Source: Longimicrobium sp. (GTDB taxonomy: Bacteria; Gemmatimonadota; Gemmatimonadetes; Longimicrobiales; Longimicrobiaceae). Taken from it: a stretch of 64,000 nt of DNA. The stretch spans positions 1 to 64,000 of the forward strand of contig DASVQP010000029.1 in the NCBI GenBank assembly GCA_036389135.1. Reading direction: 5' to 3'. Positions 1-8,159 of the stretch are shown in pieces. Positions within the stretch are counted from its first letter, which is position 1. Each line of letters begins with the position of its first letter. The translations under genes and the position numbers were made by a program. A model generated the notes under the pieces. It did no database searches. It had not been told where the DNA came from and worked only from the letters and a program-made list of their open reading frames with translations.

Positions 1-86
1 CGGGCGGCTTCCGTGCCACTCACCATGCGCGGACTGGCGATCAGGAACTGTATGTAGTGGCTATCAATCACCTTGGATGCGTTCAT
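1..86 (-). CDS. Probable transposase, 5' end only (cut by window edge)
   Basis: An open frame starts with ATG at 86 and runs off the left edge without a stop, giving about 28 residues that begin MNASKVIDSHYIQFLIASP and continue to a TEAA motif. This opening resembles the N-terminus of some DDE transposases (Y-I-x-F-L-I-A followed by T/C-E-A-A-R), which is recalled family knowledge and not a search result. A 7-bp inverted repeat lies just upstream at 90-108. The fragment is too short for certainty; it could be another small protein. Confidence 0.35.
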   Translation of the reverse strand, partial: MNASKVIDSHYIQFLIASPRMVSGTEAA

Positions 87-89
87 AGC

Positions 90-108
90 TGTAAGCTACC
101 TGCTTACA
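90..108. repeat. Short perfect inverted repeat upstream of the edge gene
   Basis: The arms TGTAAGC and GCTTACA are separated by five bases. The repeat sits immediately upstream of the partial gene that reads off the left edge, so it may be an operator or part of an insertion-sequence end. Confidence 0.4.
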
Positions 109-128
109 ACCAACTGCGTAACTCCTAA

Positions 129-208
129 CAGAGACACAGAGCCACAGAGAGAACCGCAAAAGCTTTCTCTGTGGCTTTCTGTTCCTTCTGTGGCCTCTGT
201 GTGAGGCT
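129..208. repeat. Dispersed CAGAG element, copy 1
   Basis: About 80 bp with imperfect inverted ends: the left end carries repeated CACAGAG words and the right end carries CTCTGTG words followed by GTGAGG. Related copies lie at 10306-10388, 15485-15570, 37983-38056 and 39701-39796, with a partial one at 57664-57686. All are intergenic. The structure resembles a REP or MITE-like non-coding element. Confidence 0.65.
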
Positions 209-285
209 GTTGCAGTTTACGCGCAGGCACCGCGGCGGCCATCGGGGGCCACCGCGGGATCGCGAAATCTGTGGAGCGGGATCGG

Positions 286-648
286 TCAGGCCGCGCGTGC
301 GCAGGTGGTGCAGGCGCGCGTCTCGGGGAACACCAGCAGCCGCTCGAAGGGGATGGCGCCGCCGCACGCGTTGCACGCGCCGTAGGTGCCTTCCTCGATG
401 CGGCGCAGCGCGTCCACCACGTGCGAGAGCTGCGCGCGCTCGCGCTCGGCCAGCGTCTTGGTGAGCCCCTGCGTCTGCAGCGCGTCGATGCGCGACAGGC
501 GCCCCACCGTGTCCTGCTCCAGGTCGCGCGGGCGCGCGCTCTCGCCGCTGATCTTGAGGCTCCGCTCCAGCTTGGTGAGCGTGCGGAGGAGCTCCGTACG
601 AATGGTATCCACCTGCTCCGGGCGGAGCGGGCTCTGCACTGCGGTCAT
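286..648 (-). CDS. TraR/DksA-family C4 zinc-finger protein
   Basis: This 120-residue protein has the DksA/TraR layout: a charged helical N-terminal part and a C-terminal zinc finger with the pattern CxxC (motif ACNACGG) then CxxC (motif ACTTC) near residues 90-115. Family members bind the RNA polymerase secondary channel and tune transcription with or without ppGpp. The ATG at 648 is preceded by a GAAGGA-like ribosome site, and the reading frame further upstream is not protein-like. It follows the small XdhC gene on the same strand after about 65 bp. The role is inferred from the family only. Confidence 0.85.
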   Translation of the reverse strand: MTAVQSPLRPEQVDTIRTELLRTLTKLERSLKISGESARPRDLEQDTVGRLSRIDALQTQGLTKTLAERERAQLSHVVDALRRIEEGTYGACNACGGAIPFERLLVFPETRACTTCARAA

Positions 649-713
649 GCGCGTCCTTCGCGTTTCGGGGGATGGGCAGATTTGCGAAACTAATGTAGCA
701 GGGGCGGGTTTGG

Positions 714-1070
714 TCAAGGTGCGCCGGCCGCCACCGGGTCCAGCCGCGCGGGGGTCACCCGCTCGATGAAGACGTCGAACACGCCGCCGCACACGGCGGG
801 GCTCCACGAGAAGAGGTCCTCGGTGAGGTCGATGCGCAGGAGCCGCGGGGCGCCGGACTCCAGCACCACGGCGGCGGCCTCGATCACCTGCGCCTCGCCG
901 CACCCGCCGCCCACGGTGCCGGTGAGCCCGCGCTGGGGGTCCACGAGCATCTTGCTCCCCGCGCCGCGCGGAACGGAGCCGCGGCAATGGACGATGGTCG
1001 CCAGCACCACCGCCCGCCCCGCGCGCGCCGCCTCTTCCGCCGCTTCGAACACCGCCAGGTCTTCGGTCAT
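714..1070 (-). CDS. Short XdhC/CoxI-type protein (N-terminal domain only)
   Basis: This 118-residue protein matches the N-terminal domain of XdhC/CoxI proteins, which help insert or sulfurate the molybdenum cofactor of xanthine dehydrogenase-type enzymes. Visible motifs are CRGSVPRGAGSKML near residue 28 and GGGCGEA near residue 53. The C-terminal Rossmann domain of normal XdhC is absent; a separate gene at 2216-3055 carries one. The start overlaps the stop of the upstream zinc-ribbon gene by ATGA, so the two are translationally coupled. A split maturation factor is the simplest reading. Confidence 0.8.
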   Translation of the reverse strand: MTEDLAVFEAAEEAARAGRAVVLATIVHCRGSVPRGAGSKMLVDPQRGLTGTVGGGCGEAQVIEAAAVVLESGAPRLLRIDLTEDLFSWSPAVCGGVFDVFIERVTPARLDPVAAGAP

Positions 1071-2083
1071 TCCGTTTGCGTGGGTGCGATGGCCAGCCGG
1101 TCCGCGATGTCGGCGATCTGCTCGGCGTCGCGCCAGGCCGCTTGCAGAATGGAGAGCTCGCCCTGCAGCGCCCGCCGCTCCTGCTCCTCGTGCAGCGCCA
1201 TCTCCAGCGCCAGCGCCCCGACGGTCTTGAGGCGCTGATCTTCCTTTCCCGGCACCTTGCCCAGGTACCAGCCGCCGCGCGCCGCCTGGCGGATGTACTC
1301 CTCCGGCGAGTTGGCTTTGATGAGGGCCACCGCGTCGGCGAGCTGGCGGCGCTTGCCGCCCTTTGCGTTCACCCGCACCATCGAGCGCTCCAGAGCGCGC
1401 CGCGCATGCTGGCCGGAGAGCACCAGCACATCTCTCTCGTCATCGCGCGAATCGGAGGAAAACATCGACTTCGGCGCCACGTGTCCGATGCCGGGAATGC
1501 GGAGGGCGATGTCCCCCGACGCATCCTCGCCCAGCCGCGCTCCCTCCACGTGCCAGCGGCGGATGATGCGCGGCTTGCCGTCCGGCGAGGCCTCGGCCGG
1601 CGCGCGGTGCAGCTCGCGCTGGGTAAGTTGCCCGTGCCAGGCGAGTATCGTGTGGGTAAACAGGCCCCCGATCCCCGCCCACACCAGTCCGCCGAACACC
1701 GCCGTCACTCCGAGCGCCACCGCCCCCGTCGCGACGACGTACTTCTTTCGCCGCTGCTCCAGCGTGCTGCCGTAGCGCCAGGCCGCCAGCTCGCCCTGGA
1801 GCGCGGCGCCCACGCGGATCAGCCGCGTGCCGTCGCGCAGCTTCGCCAGCCCGACGTTCTCGGCCTGCACCCGCGTGCGGCAGTCGCGGAAGAGCCGCTC
1901 CGCATCCTCCACCGGCTCCCAGCGCTCCTCGATGGGCGCCAGGTTCCACCGCCCGCACTTGCCGCACACCGCCCACAGCCGCCCCTTCCCCGCATCGAAC
2001 GCGACCGTGCGGCCGATGGGGAAGCTCTCGAGCGCCTGGTTGGCGCCCATGTCCGCCGAGCAGTAGATGCAGCTCTGGTACAT
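1067..2083 (-). CDS. Zinc-ribbon membrane protein of unknown function
   Basis: This 338-residue protein has an N-terminal zinc ribbon (Cys5-x2-Cys8 and Cys40-x2-Cys43) and one clear hydrophobic segment at about residues 118-145. The rest is soluble and charged, with a helical C-terminus. I do not recognise a named family. The ATG at 2083 is preceded by TTGAGG about six bases upstream, which favours it over a TTG fifteen bases earlier. It overlaps the following XdhC-like gene by four bases, but a link to molybdenum-enzyme maturation is inference from position alone. Confidence 0.7.
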   Translation of the reverse strand: MYQSCIYCSADMGANQALESFPIGRTVAFDAGKGRLWAVCGKCGRWNLAPIEERWEPVEDAERLFRDCRTRVQAENVGLAKLRDGTRLIRVGAALQGELAAWRYGSTLEQRRKKYVVATGAVALGVTAVFGGLVWAGIGGLFTHTILAWHGQLTQRELHRAPAEASPDGKPRIIRRWHVEGARLGEDASGDIALRIPGIGHVAPKSMFSSDSRDDERDVLVLSGQHARRALERSMVRVNAKGGKRRQLADAVALIKANSPEEYIRQAARGGWYLGKVPGKEDQRLKTVGALALEMALHEEQERRALQGELSILQAAWRDAEQIADIADRLAIAPTQTE

Positions 2084-2102
2084 CGGGGCCTCAAGCAACC
2101 GG

Positions 2103-2235
2103 GCGAGTGAACTCGCTGCAACAACGGCACAAAGTCCGCCTGCGCGGACTCCGGGTCCAATTTCGCGTTTCTCGAGCCCACTTTAGTGAGCTTCCCGTGG
2201 TTCCAGCCGGGGGCTTCAGCCCCCGGTGTCCAGTG
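2103..2235. repeat. Dispersed hairpin element, copy 1 (minus orientation)
   Basis: This gap holds a modular repeat. Read on the minus strand it has a GGGGGCTGAAGCCCCC hairpin, the linker CTGGAACCACGGGAAG, a second hairpin GCTCACTAAAGTGGGC, then CTCG and a further short hairpin. A second copy with the same linker but a different hairpin sequence is at 21176-21265. The right end slightly overlaps the 3' end of the XdhC gene. Confidence 0.6.
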
Positions 2236-3055
2236 GCGGCCCCTTCCCCACCCACCGCTCCGCCACCCGCTCCCGATCCCGCAGCGGAATGCCCGTCCCC
2301 CCGCGGCGCACGAGGATCATCTCGGCGGCGATGGAGATGGCGATCTCCTCGGGGGTCTCGGCGTGGACGTCGAGGCCGATGGGGGCGTGGACGGCGGCGA
2401 GGCGCTCGTGCGGGATCCCCTCGCGAATGAGCTGCTCCAGCGCGGCGCGCACGCGGCGGCGGCTTCCCACCATTCCCACGTAGGCCGGCACCTCGGGGCC
2501 CAGCAGGAGGCCGCGCAGCGCTTCGAAGTCGTACTTGTGGCCGCGCGTCACCAGCACCAGGTGCGTGCCGGCGTGGATGGGCACGCCGCGGAACGGGTCC
2601 GCGAAGTCGGCGCGCAGGACCTCGGCGGCCTCGGGAAAGCGCTCGCGGGTGGCGAACTCCGGGCGGTCGTCCAGCACCACCACGCGAAAGCCCAGCAGCG
2701 CCCCCACCCTGCACAGCGGCCGCGCGATGTGCCCCGCACCCACGATCACCAGCTCCGGCCGCGGGCGGTGCGGCTCCAGGTAGACGGTGCAGCGCACCCC
2801 CTCCGCCTCCAGCACCTCCGTCCCCGCGGGCGCGGAGGGGGGGAGGCGCGAGCGCGCGGCCTGGACGGCGATGGCGTCCAGCGCGGCGGAGCACAGGGTG
2901 CCGGCGTGTTCGGCCGCCCACACCACCATCCGCTCGCCCGCGGCGGGGCCTCCATCGGACGACTCCAGCACGACGACGCTCACCGCGGGCGGGCCCGCCG
3001 CCACGGCCCGCCGCGCGTGGTGGAGCGCGTCGGCCACCTCCAGCCGTCCACTCAC
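2216..3055 (-). CDS. xdhC: XdhC family protein with Rossmann domain
   Basis: This 279-residue protein has the C-terminal XdhC Rossmann domain, with VIVGAGHIARPL near residue 104 and the typical LVTRGHKYDFEAL and YVGMVGSRRR motifs. Such proteins bind and sulfurate molybdenum cofactor before it enters xanthine dehydrogenase-like enzymes. The N-terminal domain is short and lacks the GS-x-PR motif, which is instead found in the separate gene at 714-1070. The GTG start overlaps the MocA-like gene's stop, so the pair is an operon. The likely client is the enzyme encoded at 10514-13530. Confidence 0.88.
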   Translation of the reverse strand: MSGRLEVADALHHARRAVAAGPPAVSVVVLESSDGGPAAGERMVVWAAEHAGTLCSAALDAIAVQAARSRLPPSAPAGTEVLEAEGVRCTVYLEPHRPRPELVIVGAGHIARPLCRVGALLGFRVVVLDDRPEFATRERFPEAAEVLRADFADPFRGVPIHAGTHLVLVTRGHKYDFEALRGLLLGPEVPAYVGMVGSRRRVRAALEQLIREGIPHERLAAVHAPIGLDVHAETPEEIAISIAAEMILVRRGGTGIPLRDRERVAERWVGKGPPLDTGG

Positions 3056-3630
3056 GTGCGCGTCCGCTCGCGCAGGCGGCGCAGGTCGTCGGGCGTGTCC
3101 ACGTCGTCAGGGAGCACGGCCACGGGGACCTCCACCCGGTCGTGCGCGTGGGCGTGGACGACCGTGCGGGCGCCATCTGGCAGCTCCGCATCGAGCAGCT
3201 CGGGCCACGCGGCGCGCGCAAAGAGCACCGGGTGGCCGTGCTTCCCCTCCCTCGCGGGTACGACCACGGACGCACGGGTGGCGCGGAACGCATCCACCAC
3301 CGCGCGCACGGCATCCGCCTCGGGAATGTCCACCGGGAGCACCGCCGCCGCCTCTGCCTCCGCGGGGAGCGCGCGCAGGCCGATGCGCAGCGAGTCGAGC
3401 TGCTCCGAATCCGCGTCCGGGTTGAGCGCGACGCGGGCGCCCAGCGCGGACGCGGCCTCGGCCACCCGCTCGTCGCCGGCGGCGGCGACCACCCACACCG
3501 GATCGCAGCCGCCGTCGCGCAGGGCGTGGACGGCGCGCTCCAGAAAGGTGACCCCGCCCAGGCGGAGGAAGGGCTTGGGCTCCCCCATGCGCCGCGAGCG
3601 CCCCGCGGCGAGCACGATCCCGGCGATCAT
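3052..3630 (-). CDS. MocA/MobA-like molybdenum cofactor nucleotidyltransferase
   Basis: This 192-residue protein has the nucleotidyltransferase start IVLAAGRSRRMGEPKP with the NTP-binding signature, followed by an LPVDIPEAD metal-binding region near residue 100. Family members transfer CMP or GMP to molybdopterin. Coupling to xdhC, with a four-base overlap, favours the cytidylyl (MocA) type that serves xanthine dehydrogenase-like enzymes. The ATG at 3630 is chosen over a TTG at 3648 because the homologous core begins there. It is the first gene of the minus-strand maturation operon. Confidence 0.85.
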   Translation of the reverse strand: MIAGIVLAAGRSRRMGEPKPFLRLGGVTFLERAVHALRDGGCDPVWVVAAAGDERVAEAASALGARVALNPDADSEQLDSLRIGLRALPAEAEAAAVLPVDIPEADAVRAVVDAFRATRASVVVPAREGKHGHPVLFARAAWPELLDAELPDGARTVVHAHAHDRVEVPVAVLPDDVDTPDDLRRLRERTRT

Positions 3631-3660
3631 GGGCGGCAGGCGCGGCAAGACCGAAAGAAA

Positions 3661-3689
3661 GCCCGCCGGGGGGATGGCCCCGGCGGGAA
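3661..3689 (-). terminator. Terminator after the hybrid kinase gene
   Basis: A perfect ten-base stem (CCCGCCGGGG on the plus strand) with a six-base loop is followed, on the minus strand, by CTTTCTTTC. It lies between the end of the kinase gene at 3755 and the start of the molybdenum maturation operon at 3630. Confidence 0.75.
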
Positions 3690-3754
3690 TGGTTGGAACG
3701 TCCGTACGGGACGTCGTTTCGAGTATCGCACCATAACCGCCGTTTCGTCAAGCG

Positions 3755-6700
3755 CTATCCGGCGGGGACCATGCAGGCGTCCAGTCCCGCCCCGGCGTGC
3801 ACCGCCTCCTGCTCGCGGCGGTGCATGGCGGCCACCACCACCGGCGGCGCCACCCCGCCGCGGCGCGAGCGGTCGTGCAGGGCGCGGATCAGCTCGCGCC
3901 CGTCCGGCACCGACACGGGGGTGTCCAGCAGGACGAGGTCCGGGGCGAAGCTGTCCAGCATGCGCATGGCGGCGCGGGGGTGGGCGGCCATCCGCACCTC
4001 CACCCCGTCGGCGCGCAGCAGGTCGGCGGCGGCGGTGCGGGCGGCGGGGTCACCATCCACCACCAGCGCCCGCTGCACGCCCCGGGCGAGCGCCCGGCGC
4101 AGCGCGGCGAGGAGCGGACCGCGGCCCACCGGCTTGTCCACCAGCTCGGCGGCGCCATCCAGGTCGCGGCGGCTCTCCTCCGCCAGCACGCTCACCACCA
4201 CCACCGGGATGTGGCGCAGCTCCGCGTCCGCCTGCAGCTCGCGCAGCGTGTTCCAGCCGTTCATCCCCGGCATCAGCAGGTCCAGCGTGATGAGGTCGGG
4301 GCGAAGCTCGCGGGCCAGCCGCAGCCCCTCCTCGCCCGACGCCGCGGTGACGGTGCGGCACCCCATCTCCTCCGTGTGATGGGCCAGGAGGATGCGCGAG
4401 TCGGCCTCGTCGTCGATCACCAGCACCAGCCGCCCGCCGAAGTCGGCGGCGCCCTCGTCCAGGAACGACGTCTCCACCGGCTCGGCGGGGGCGGCGTGCG
4501 CCACCGCGACCGCCGGTGCCACGAGCGACGGCACCAAGTCGGGCTGCGGGGCGTGCGGCGCCAGGATCACGCTGAACACCGACCCCACCCCCTCCTCGCT
4601 CCGCACCTGGAGCCGGTAGCCCATCAGCTCGCAGAGCGAAGCGGAGATGGCCAGCCCCAGCCCCGTGCCCCCGAACCTGCGCGCCGTCCCCACCTCGGCC
4701 TGCTCAAAGGGCTGAAAGATCGCCGTCAGCCGGTCGCGCGGGATGCCGACGCCCGTGTCCGCCACGTCTATGCGCACCGCCCGCCCCGCCGCGTCCGTCG
4801 TCACCGCCAGCGTCACGCTGCCGCGCTCGGTGAACTTGAGCGCGTTCCCCACCAGGTTGATCAGCACCTGCTTGAGCTTCACCTGGTCCGCCTGCAGCGT
4901 GGCGAGCGAGGTGGGCACCATCGCGCGCAGCTCGATGGGACGGTCGCGCACCGCGCCCTGCAGCTCGGTCATGATGGACTTCACCGTCTCGTCCAGCGCC
5001 ACCGGCGCCAGCTCCACCTCCACCTTGCCGGCCTCCACCTTGGAAAGGTCCAGGATGTCGTTGATCAGCCCCAGCAGGTGCACCCCGTTGCTTGCGATGC
5101 GGTCCAGGAAGCCGAGCTCCTGGTCGCCCAGCGCGCCCCGCTTGTTCTTGCGCAGCACGTTGGTGAAGCCGATCACCGAATTGAGCGGGGTGCGCAGCTC
5201 GTGGCTCATCTGCGAGAGGAACTCGCTCTTGGCGCGGTTGGCGGCCTCGGCGCTCTCCTTGGCGCGCACCAGCTCCGCCTCCGCCTGCTTGCGCTCGGTG
5301 ACGTCCGCGATGAAGCCCTCCAGCGCGACCAGCTCGCCATCGGCCGAGCGCACGCCCAGCCCCTGCTCCCACACCCAGCGCGCCTCGCCCGACGCGGTGA
5401 GGATGCGGTACTCCAGCTCGAACGGACGCCCCTCGGCCAGCGCCGCCTCCACCTGGCGGCGCACGTACTCCGCGTCGCCGGGGTGCACCAGCGATGCGTA
5501 GGAGACGGTTCCGCCCGGCACCAGATCGGCCGGGGTGTAGCCGGTGAGCGCGGTGGCGCCGCCGCTCACGAACTCCATCGGCCACCCCGCGCCCTCGTTG
5601 CGGCGGCGGTAGGCCATCCCGGGAAGGTTGCGCATGAGGGTGGCGAGCATGCGCTGGCTCTCGCCGAGCGCTTCCTTGGCGGCGCGGCTGGCGGTGATGT
5701 CGCGCGAGTTGACCACCACGCCGCCCACCGCCGGGTGCTCCAGCAGGTTGGTGCCGCGCGCGCCCAGCCAGCGCCACGAACCATCCTTGTGCAGGAAGCG
5801 GAACGGCACCTCGCCGCTCGTACCCGGCTGGCTGAGGATCTGGCCGAAGATGGCGAGCACCGACTGCACGTCGTCGGGGTGGATCAGCTCGAAGGCGTTG
5901 CGCCCCCGCAGCTCCTCGCCCTCGTAGCCGAACAGCTCGTACACCGCCGGGCTCTCGTAGCGGAACATCCCCTGGACGTCGAGGATGGTGATGAGGTCCG
6001 AAGCCTTCTCGATGAGGGCGCGGAAGTACTCCTCCTTGCGCCGCAGCTCCTCCTGGCCGCGCTTGCGCTCGCTGATGTCGTGCAGGAAGGCGGTGTAGAT
6101 CTGTGACCCGCCCACGCGGATCGGCGTCACCGTCATCTCCACCGGGAAGGTGCAGCCGGCGCGGTGGATGGCGGGGACCTCCACGCGCTGGTTGACGATG
6201 GGCTTCGCGTCTTCGCGGAAGAGCCGCTCCACCCGGGCGCCATGCTCCGGGGGAATGATCAGCTCGGCGAGGGAGCGGCCGTACGCCTCCGCGCGCGTCC
6301 ACCCGAAGATCTGCTCGGCGCGGGCGTTCCAATCCGTCACCCGCCCCTCCGCGTCCATCGCCACGAAGGCGTCGTGGGCGGACTCCACGATGCGGCGGGT
6401 GCGTTCCTCGCTCTGTCGCAGCCCTTCCTGGGCGTGCGCGCGCTCGGCCACGCGCCCCATCTGCGTGCCCACGTGGCGCATCACGTCCAGCACCGCGGCG
6501 TCCGGCTCGCGGCTGGACTCGGTAAAGAACTCCAGCACGGCCGCCACCTTTCCGCGCGCCTGCACCGGAAAGGCGAATGCGCCGTGCAGCCCGCACTCCG
6601 CCGCGGCGCTGGCGCGAATGAAGCCGGGGTCGCTGGCCACGTCCACCCCCCACGCCGGCTCGCCGGTGGCCAGCACGCGCCCCGGCAGCCCCTCGCCGGC

Positions 6701-7462
6701 GGCGAAGCGCGCCGCTTCCGACGCCTGGCGGAACGACGCGTAGCGCTCCGCCTCGTCCAGGTGCCAGATGTGCCCCGACACCAGCCCGCCCGCGCCGTCC
6801 ACGAAGCATGCGTGCCCCACCGGCCACCCGGTGTACGAGCAGACCCGCTCCAGGCACGCCGCGACCGCCTCCTCCACGGTGGCGGCCTGGTTGGCGTCGT
6901 CGGCCACCGCGCGCAGCAGCTCCAGCAGGCCGTTGCGGCGGCCCAGCGCCTGCTCGGCGGCGCGCCGCTCCTGCAGGTCGCGCCGCAGCCGGATCTCGGC
7001 GACGACGGAGGCGGCGAGCGCCTCCAGCGTCTCCGCGTGCTCGGTGGTCCAGGCGCGGGGGCGCTGGTCCACCACGCACAACGTGCCCAGCACGTGCCCG
7101 TCGTGGGTGCGCAGGGGGGCGCCCAGGTACGCGATCGCGTCGTAGTACGCCGCCGTCAGTGGGTGGATGCGCGCGTCGTCGATGGCCAGCGTCTCCCCAG
7201 CCGCCACCGTGTGCCGGCAGTACGAGGTGCTGACGGGCGTCTCGCGCGTCTCCGAGAGCGGCGCGGTCAGCCCCACCTGGCTCTTGAAGAACTGCCGGTC
7301 GGCCTCCACCAGCGACACCAGCGCGATCGGCGTGTCCAGCAGGCGCGCGGCCAGGCGGGTGAGGCGGTCGAAGGCTTCCTCGGCGGGCGAGTCCAGCAGC
7401 CCGGTGGCGTGCAGCTCGGCGAGGCGCGCGGGGTCGAGTACCGCGTTCACTTCATGCGACAT
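3755..7462 (-). CDS. Hybrid sensor histidine kinase (GAF-GAF-PAS3-HK-REC2)
   Basis: This 1235-residue soluble signalling protein has, in order, two GAF domains (about 20-165 and 185-330), three PAS/PAC domains (about 345-730), HisKA with the phospho-acceptor motif SHELRTPLN near 755, an HATPase with DTGVGIP and GGTGLGLAI, and two receiver domains (about 1005-1120 and 1130-1230). No transmembrane segment is visible, so the input is probably cytoplasmic. The second receiver has VVDGDPA in place of the usual paired acidic residues but keeps an Asp in VLLDTP. It overlaps the response-regulator gene upstream by eleven bases, so the two are co-transcribed. Confidence 0.93.
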   Translation of the reverse strand: MSHEVNAVLDPARLAELHATGLLDSPAEEAFDRLTRLAARLLDTPIALVSLVEADRQFFKSQVGLTAPLSETRETPVSTSYCRHTVAAGETLAIDDARIHPLTAAYYDAIAYLGAPLRTHDGHVLGTLCVVDQRPRAWTTEHAETLEALAASVVAEIRLRRDLQERRAAEQALGRRNGLLELLRAVADDANQAATVEEAVAACLERVCSYTGWPVGHACFVDGAGGLVSGHIWHLDEAERYASFRQASEAARFAAGEGLPGRVLATGEPAWGVDVASDPGFIRASAAAECGLHGAFAFPVQARGKVAAVLEFFTESSREPDAAVLDVMRHVGTQMGRVAERAHAQEGLRQSEERTRRIVESAHDAFVAMDAEGRVTDWNARAEQIFGWTRAEAYGRSLAELIIPPEHGARVERLFREDAKPIVNQRVEVPAIHRAGCTFPVEMTVTPIRVGGSQIYTAFLHDISERKRGQEELRRKEEYFRALIEKASDLITILDVQGMFRYESPAVYELFGYEGEELRGRNAFELIHPDDVQSVLAIFGQILSQPGTSGEVPFRFLHKDGSWRWLGARGTNLLEHPAVGGVVVNSRDITASRAAKEALGESQRMLATLMRNLPGMAYRRRNEGAGWPMEFVSGGATALTGYTPADLVPGGTVSYASLVHPGDAEYVRRQVEAALAEGRPFELEYRILTASGEARWVWEQGLGVRSADGELVALEGFIADVTERKQAEAELVRAKESAEAANRAKSEFLSQMSHELRTPLNSVIGFTNVLRKNKRGALGDQELGFLDRIASNGVHLLGLINDILDLSKVEAGKVEVELAPVALDETVKSIMTELQGAVRDRPIELRAMVPTSLATLQADQVKLKQVLINLVGNALKFTERGSVTLAVTTDAAGRAVRIDVADTGVGIPRDRLTAIFQPFEQAEVGTARRFGGTGLGLAISASLCELMGYRLQVRSEEGVGSVFSVILAPHAPQPDLVPSLVAPAVAVAHAAPAEPVETSFLDEGAADFGGRLVLVIDDEADSRILLAHHTEEMGCRTVTAASGEEGLRLARELRPDLITLDLLMPGMNGWNTLRELQADAELRHIPVVVVSVLAEESRRDLDGAAELVDKPVGRGPLLAALRRALARGVQRALVVDGDPAARTAAADLLRADGVEVRMAAHPRAAMRMLDSFAPDLVLLDTPVSVPDGRELIRALHDRSRRGGVAPPVVVAAMHRREQEAVHAGAGLDACMVPAG

Positions 7463-7814
7463 GGCGCTTGATCGCTCCCAGGAGGAGCTCCTCGTCGATG
7501 ATGGGCTTGGTGACGTAGTCGTCGAAGCCGGCGTCCAGAAAGCGGTCGCGGTCGCCGCTCATGGCGTGCGCCGTCAGCGCGATGACGGGAAGGGCGCGCA
7601 GCGCCTCGTCCGTGCGCAGGATGCGGAGCACTTCCACGCCATCCAGCCCGGGAAGGGAGATGTCGAGGAGCACGAGGTCCGGGTGCGCGCGCCGCATCCC
7701 GTCCAGCGCCTCGGGGCCGTCCGGGTACTCGGTCACGCAGTACTCCCCGTCGAGGAGCGCCTGCACGAGCATGCGGTTGTCCGGATTGTCTTCGACCAGG
7801 GCGATGTTCTTCAT
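7452..7814 (-). CDS. Single-domain CheY-like response regulator
   Basis: This 120-residue receiver domain has no output domain. It shows the acidic pair (VEDN), the phospho-acceptor Asp in LVLLDISLPG, a Thr in IALTAHA and a Lys in VTKP. It is encoded directly upstream of, and overlaps, the hybrid kinase at 3755-7462, so it is probably a phosphorelay partner. The ATG at 7814 gives a standard-length receiver; upstream residues in frame do not look like protein. Confidence 0.9.
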   Translation of the reverse strand: MKNIALVEDNPDNRMLVQALLDGEYCVTEYPDGPEALDGMRRAHPDLVLLDISLPGLDGVEVLRILRTDEALRALPVIALTAHAMSGDRDRFLDAGFDDYVTKPIIDEELLLGAIKRHVA

Positions 7815-8159
7815 GGCGGGGCTGCGCTTCTGCGGGGGAGTGGTTCGTGGCGCTTCCCCCAAGGCGATCTCCGCGCCATTCCGGCCCGTTTTGCTAAGTC
7901 GATGTGCTGATTGCAGTTGCCTGTAACCGCACGCGGGGCGCGGTGCCGGGGGAGCGTTTACGATCTGTACGGCTGCGGGAGCTGGGCGCGCGGAAAACGG
8001 CGGCGGGAGGCGGGGTGCGGGGCGGGTGTTCAGCTTTCGTACGGCGTCAGGGTGGGCGGATCTGAGCCGAGCATGCGTGATATTGCTTCGTATGGCAGAG
8101 TACGGTGAATTCCGGTCCGGGAATTTCCGGACCGGGGAAAGTCGTACTCAGGAAAGTGT
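7815..8159. other. Intergenic region between divergent genes
   Basis: I see no convincing gene in this 345-base gap. It separates the minus-strand regulator from the plus-strand ATPase and should carry both promoters. The clearest signal is the palindrome at 8112-8135. Confidence 0.6.
8112..8135. promoter_or_regulatory. Perfect palindrome 25 bp upstream of the ATPase gene
   Basis: The arms CCGGTCCGG and CCGGACCGG match over nine bases around a six-base A/T-rich centre. The position just before the start at 8160 fits an operator or a leader hairpin. No T-run follows, so it is unlikely to be a terminator. Confidence 0.5.

Noticed and set aside
3797-6106. Very long plus-strand open frame opposite the hybrid kinase
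   Set aside because: It is a GC-rich antisense shadow: the translation is a His/Arg/Gly-rich string without domains, while the minus strand encodes clear GAF, PAS and kinase motifs.
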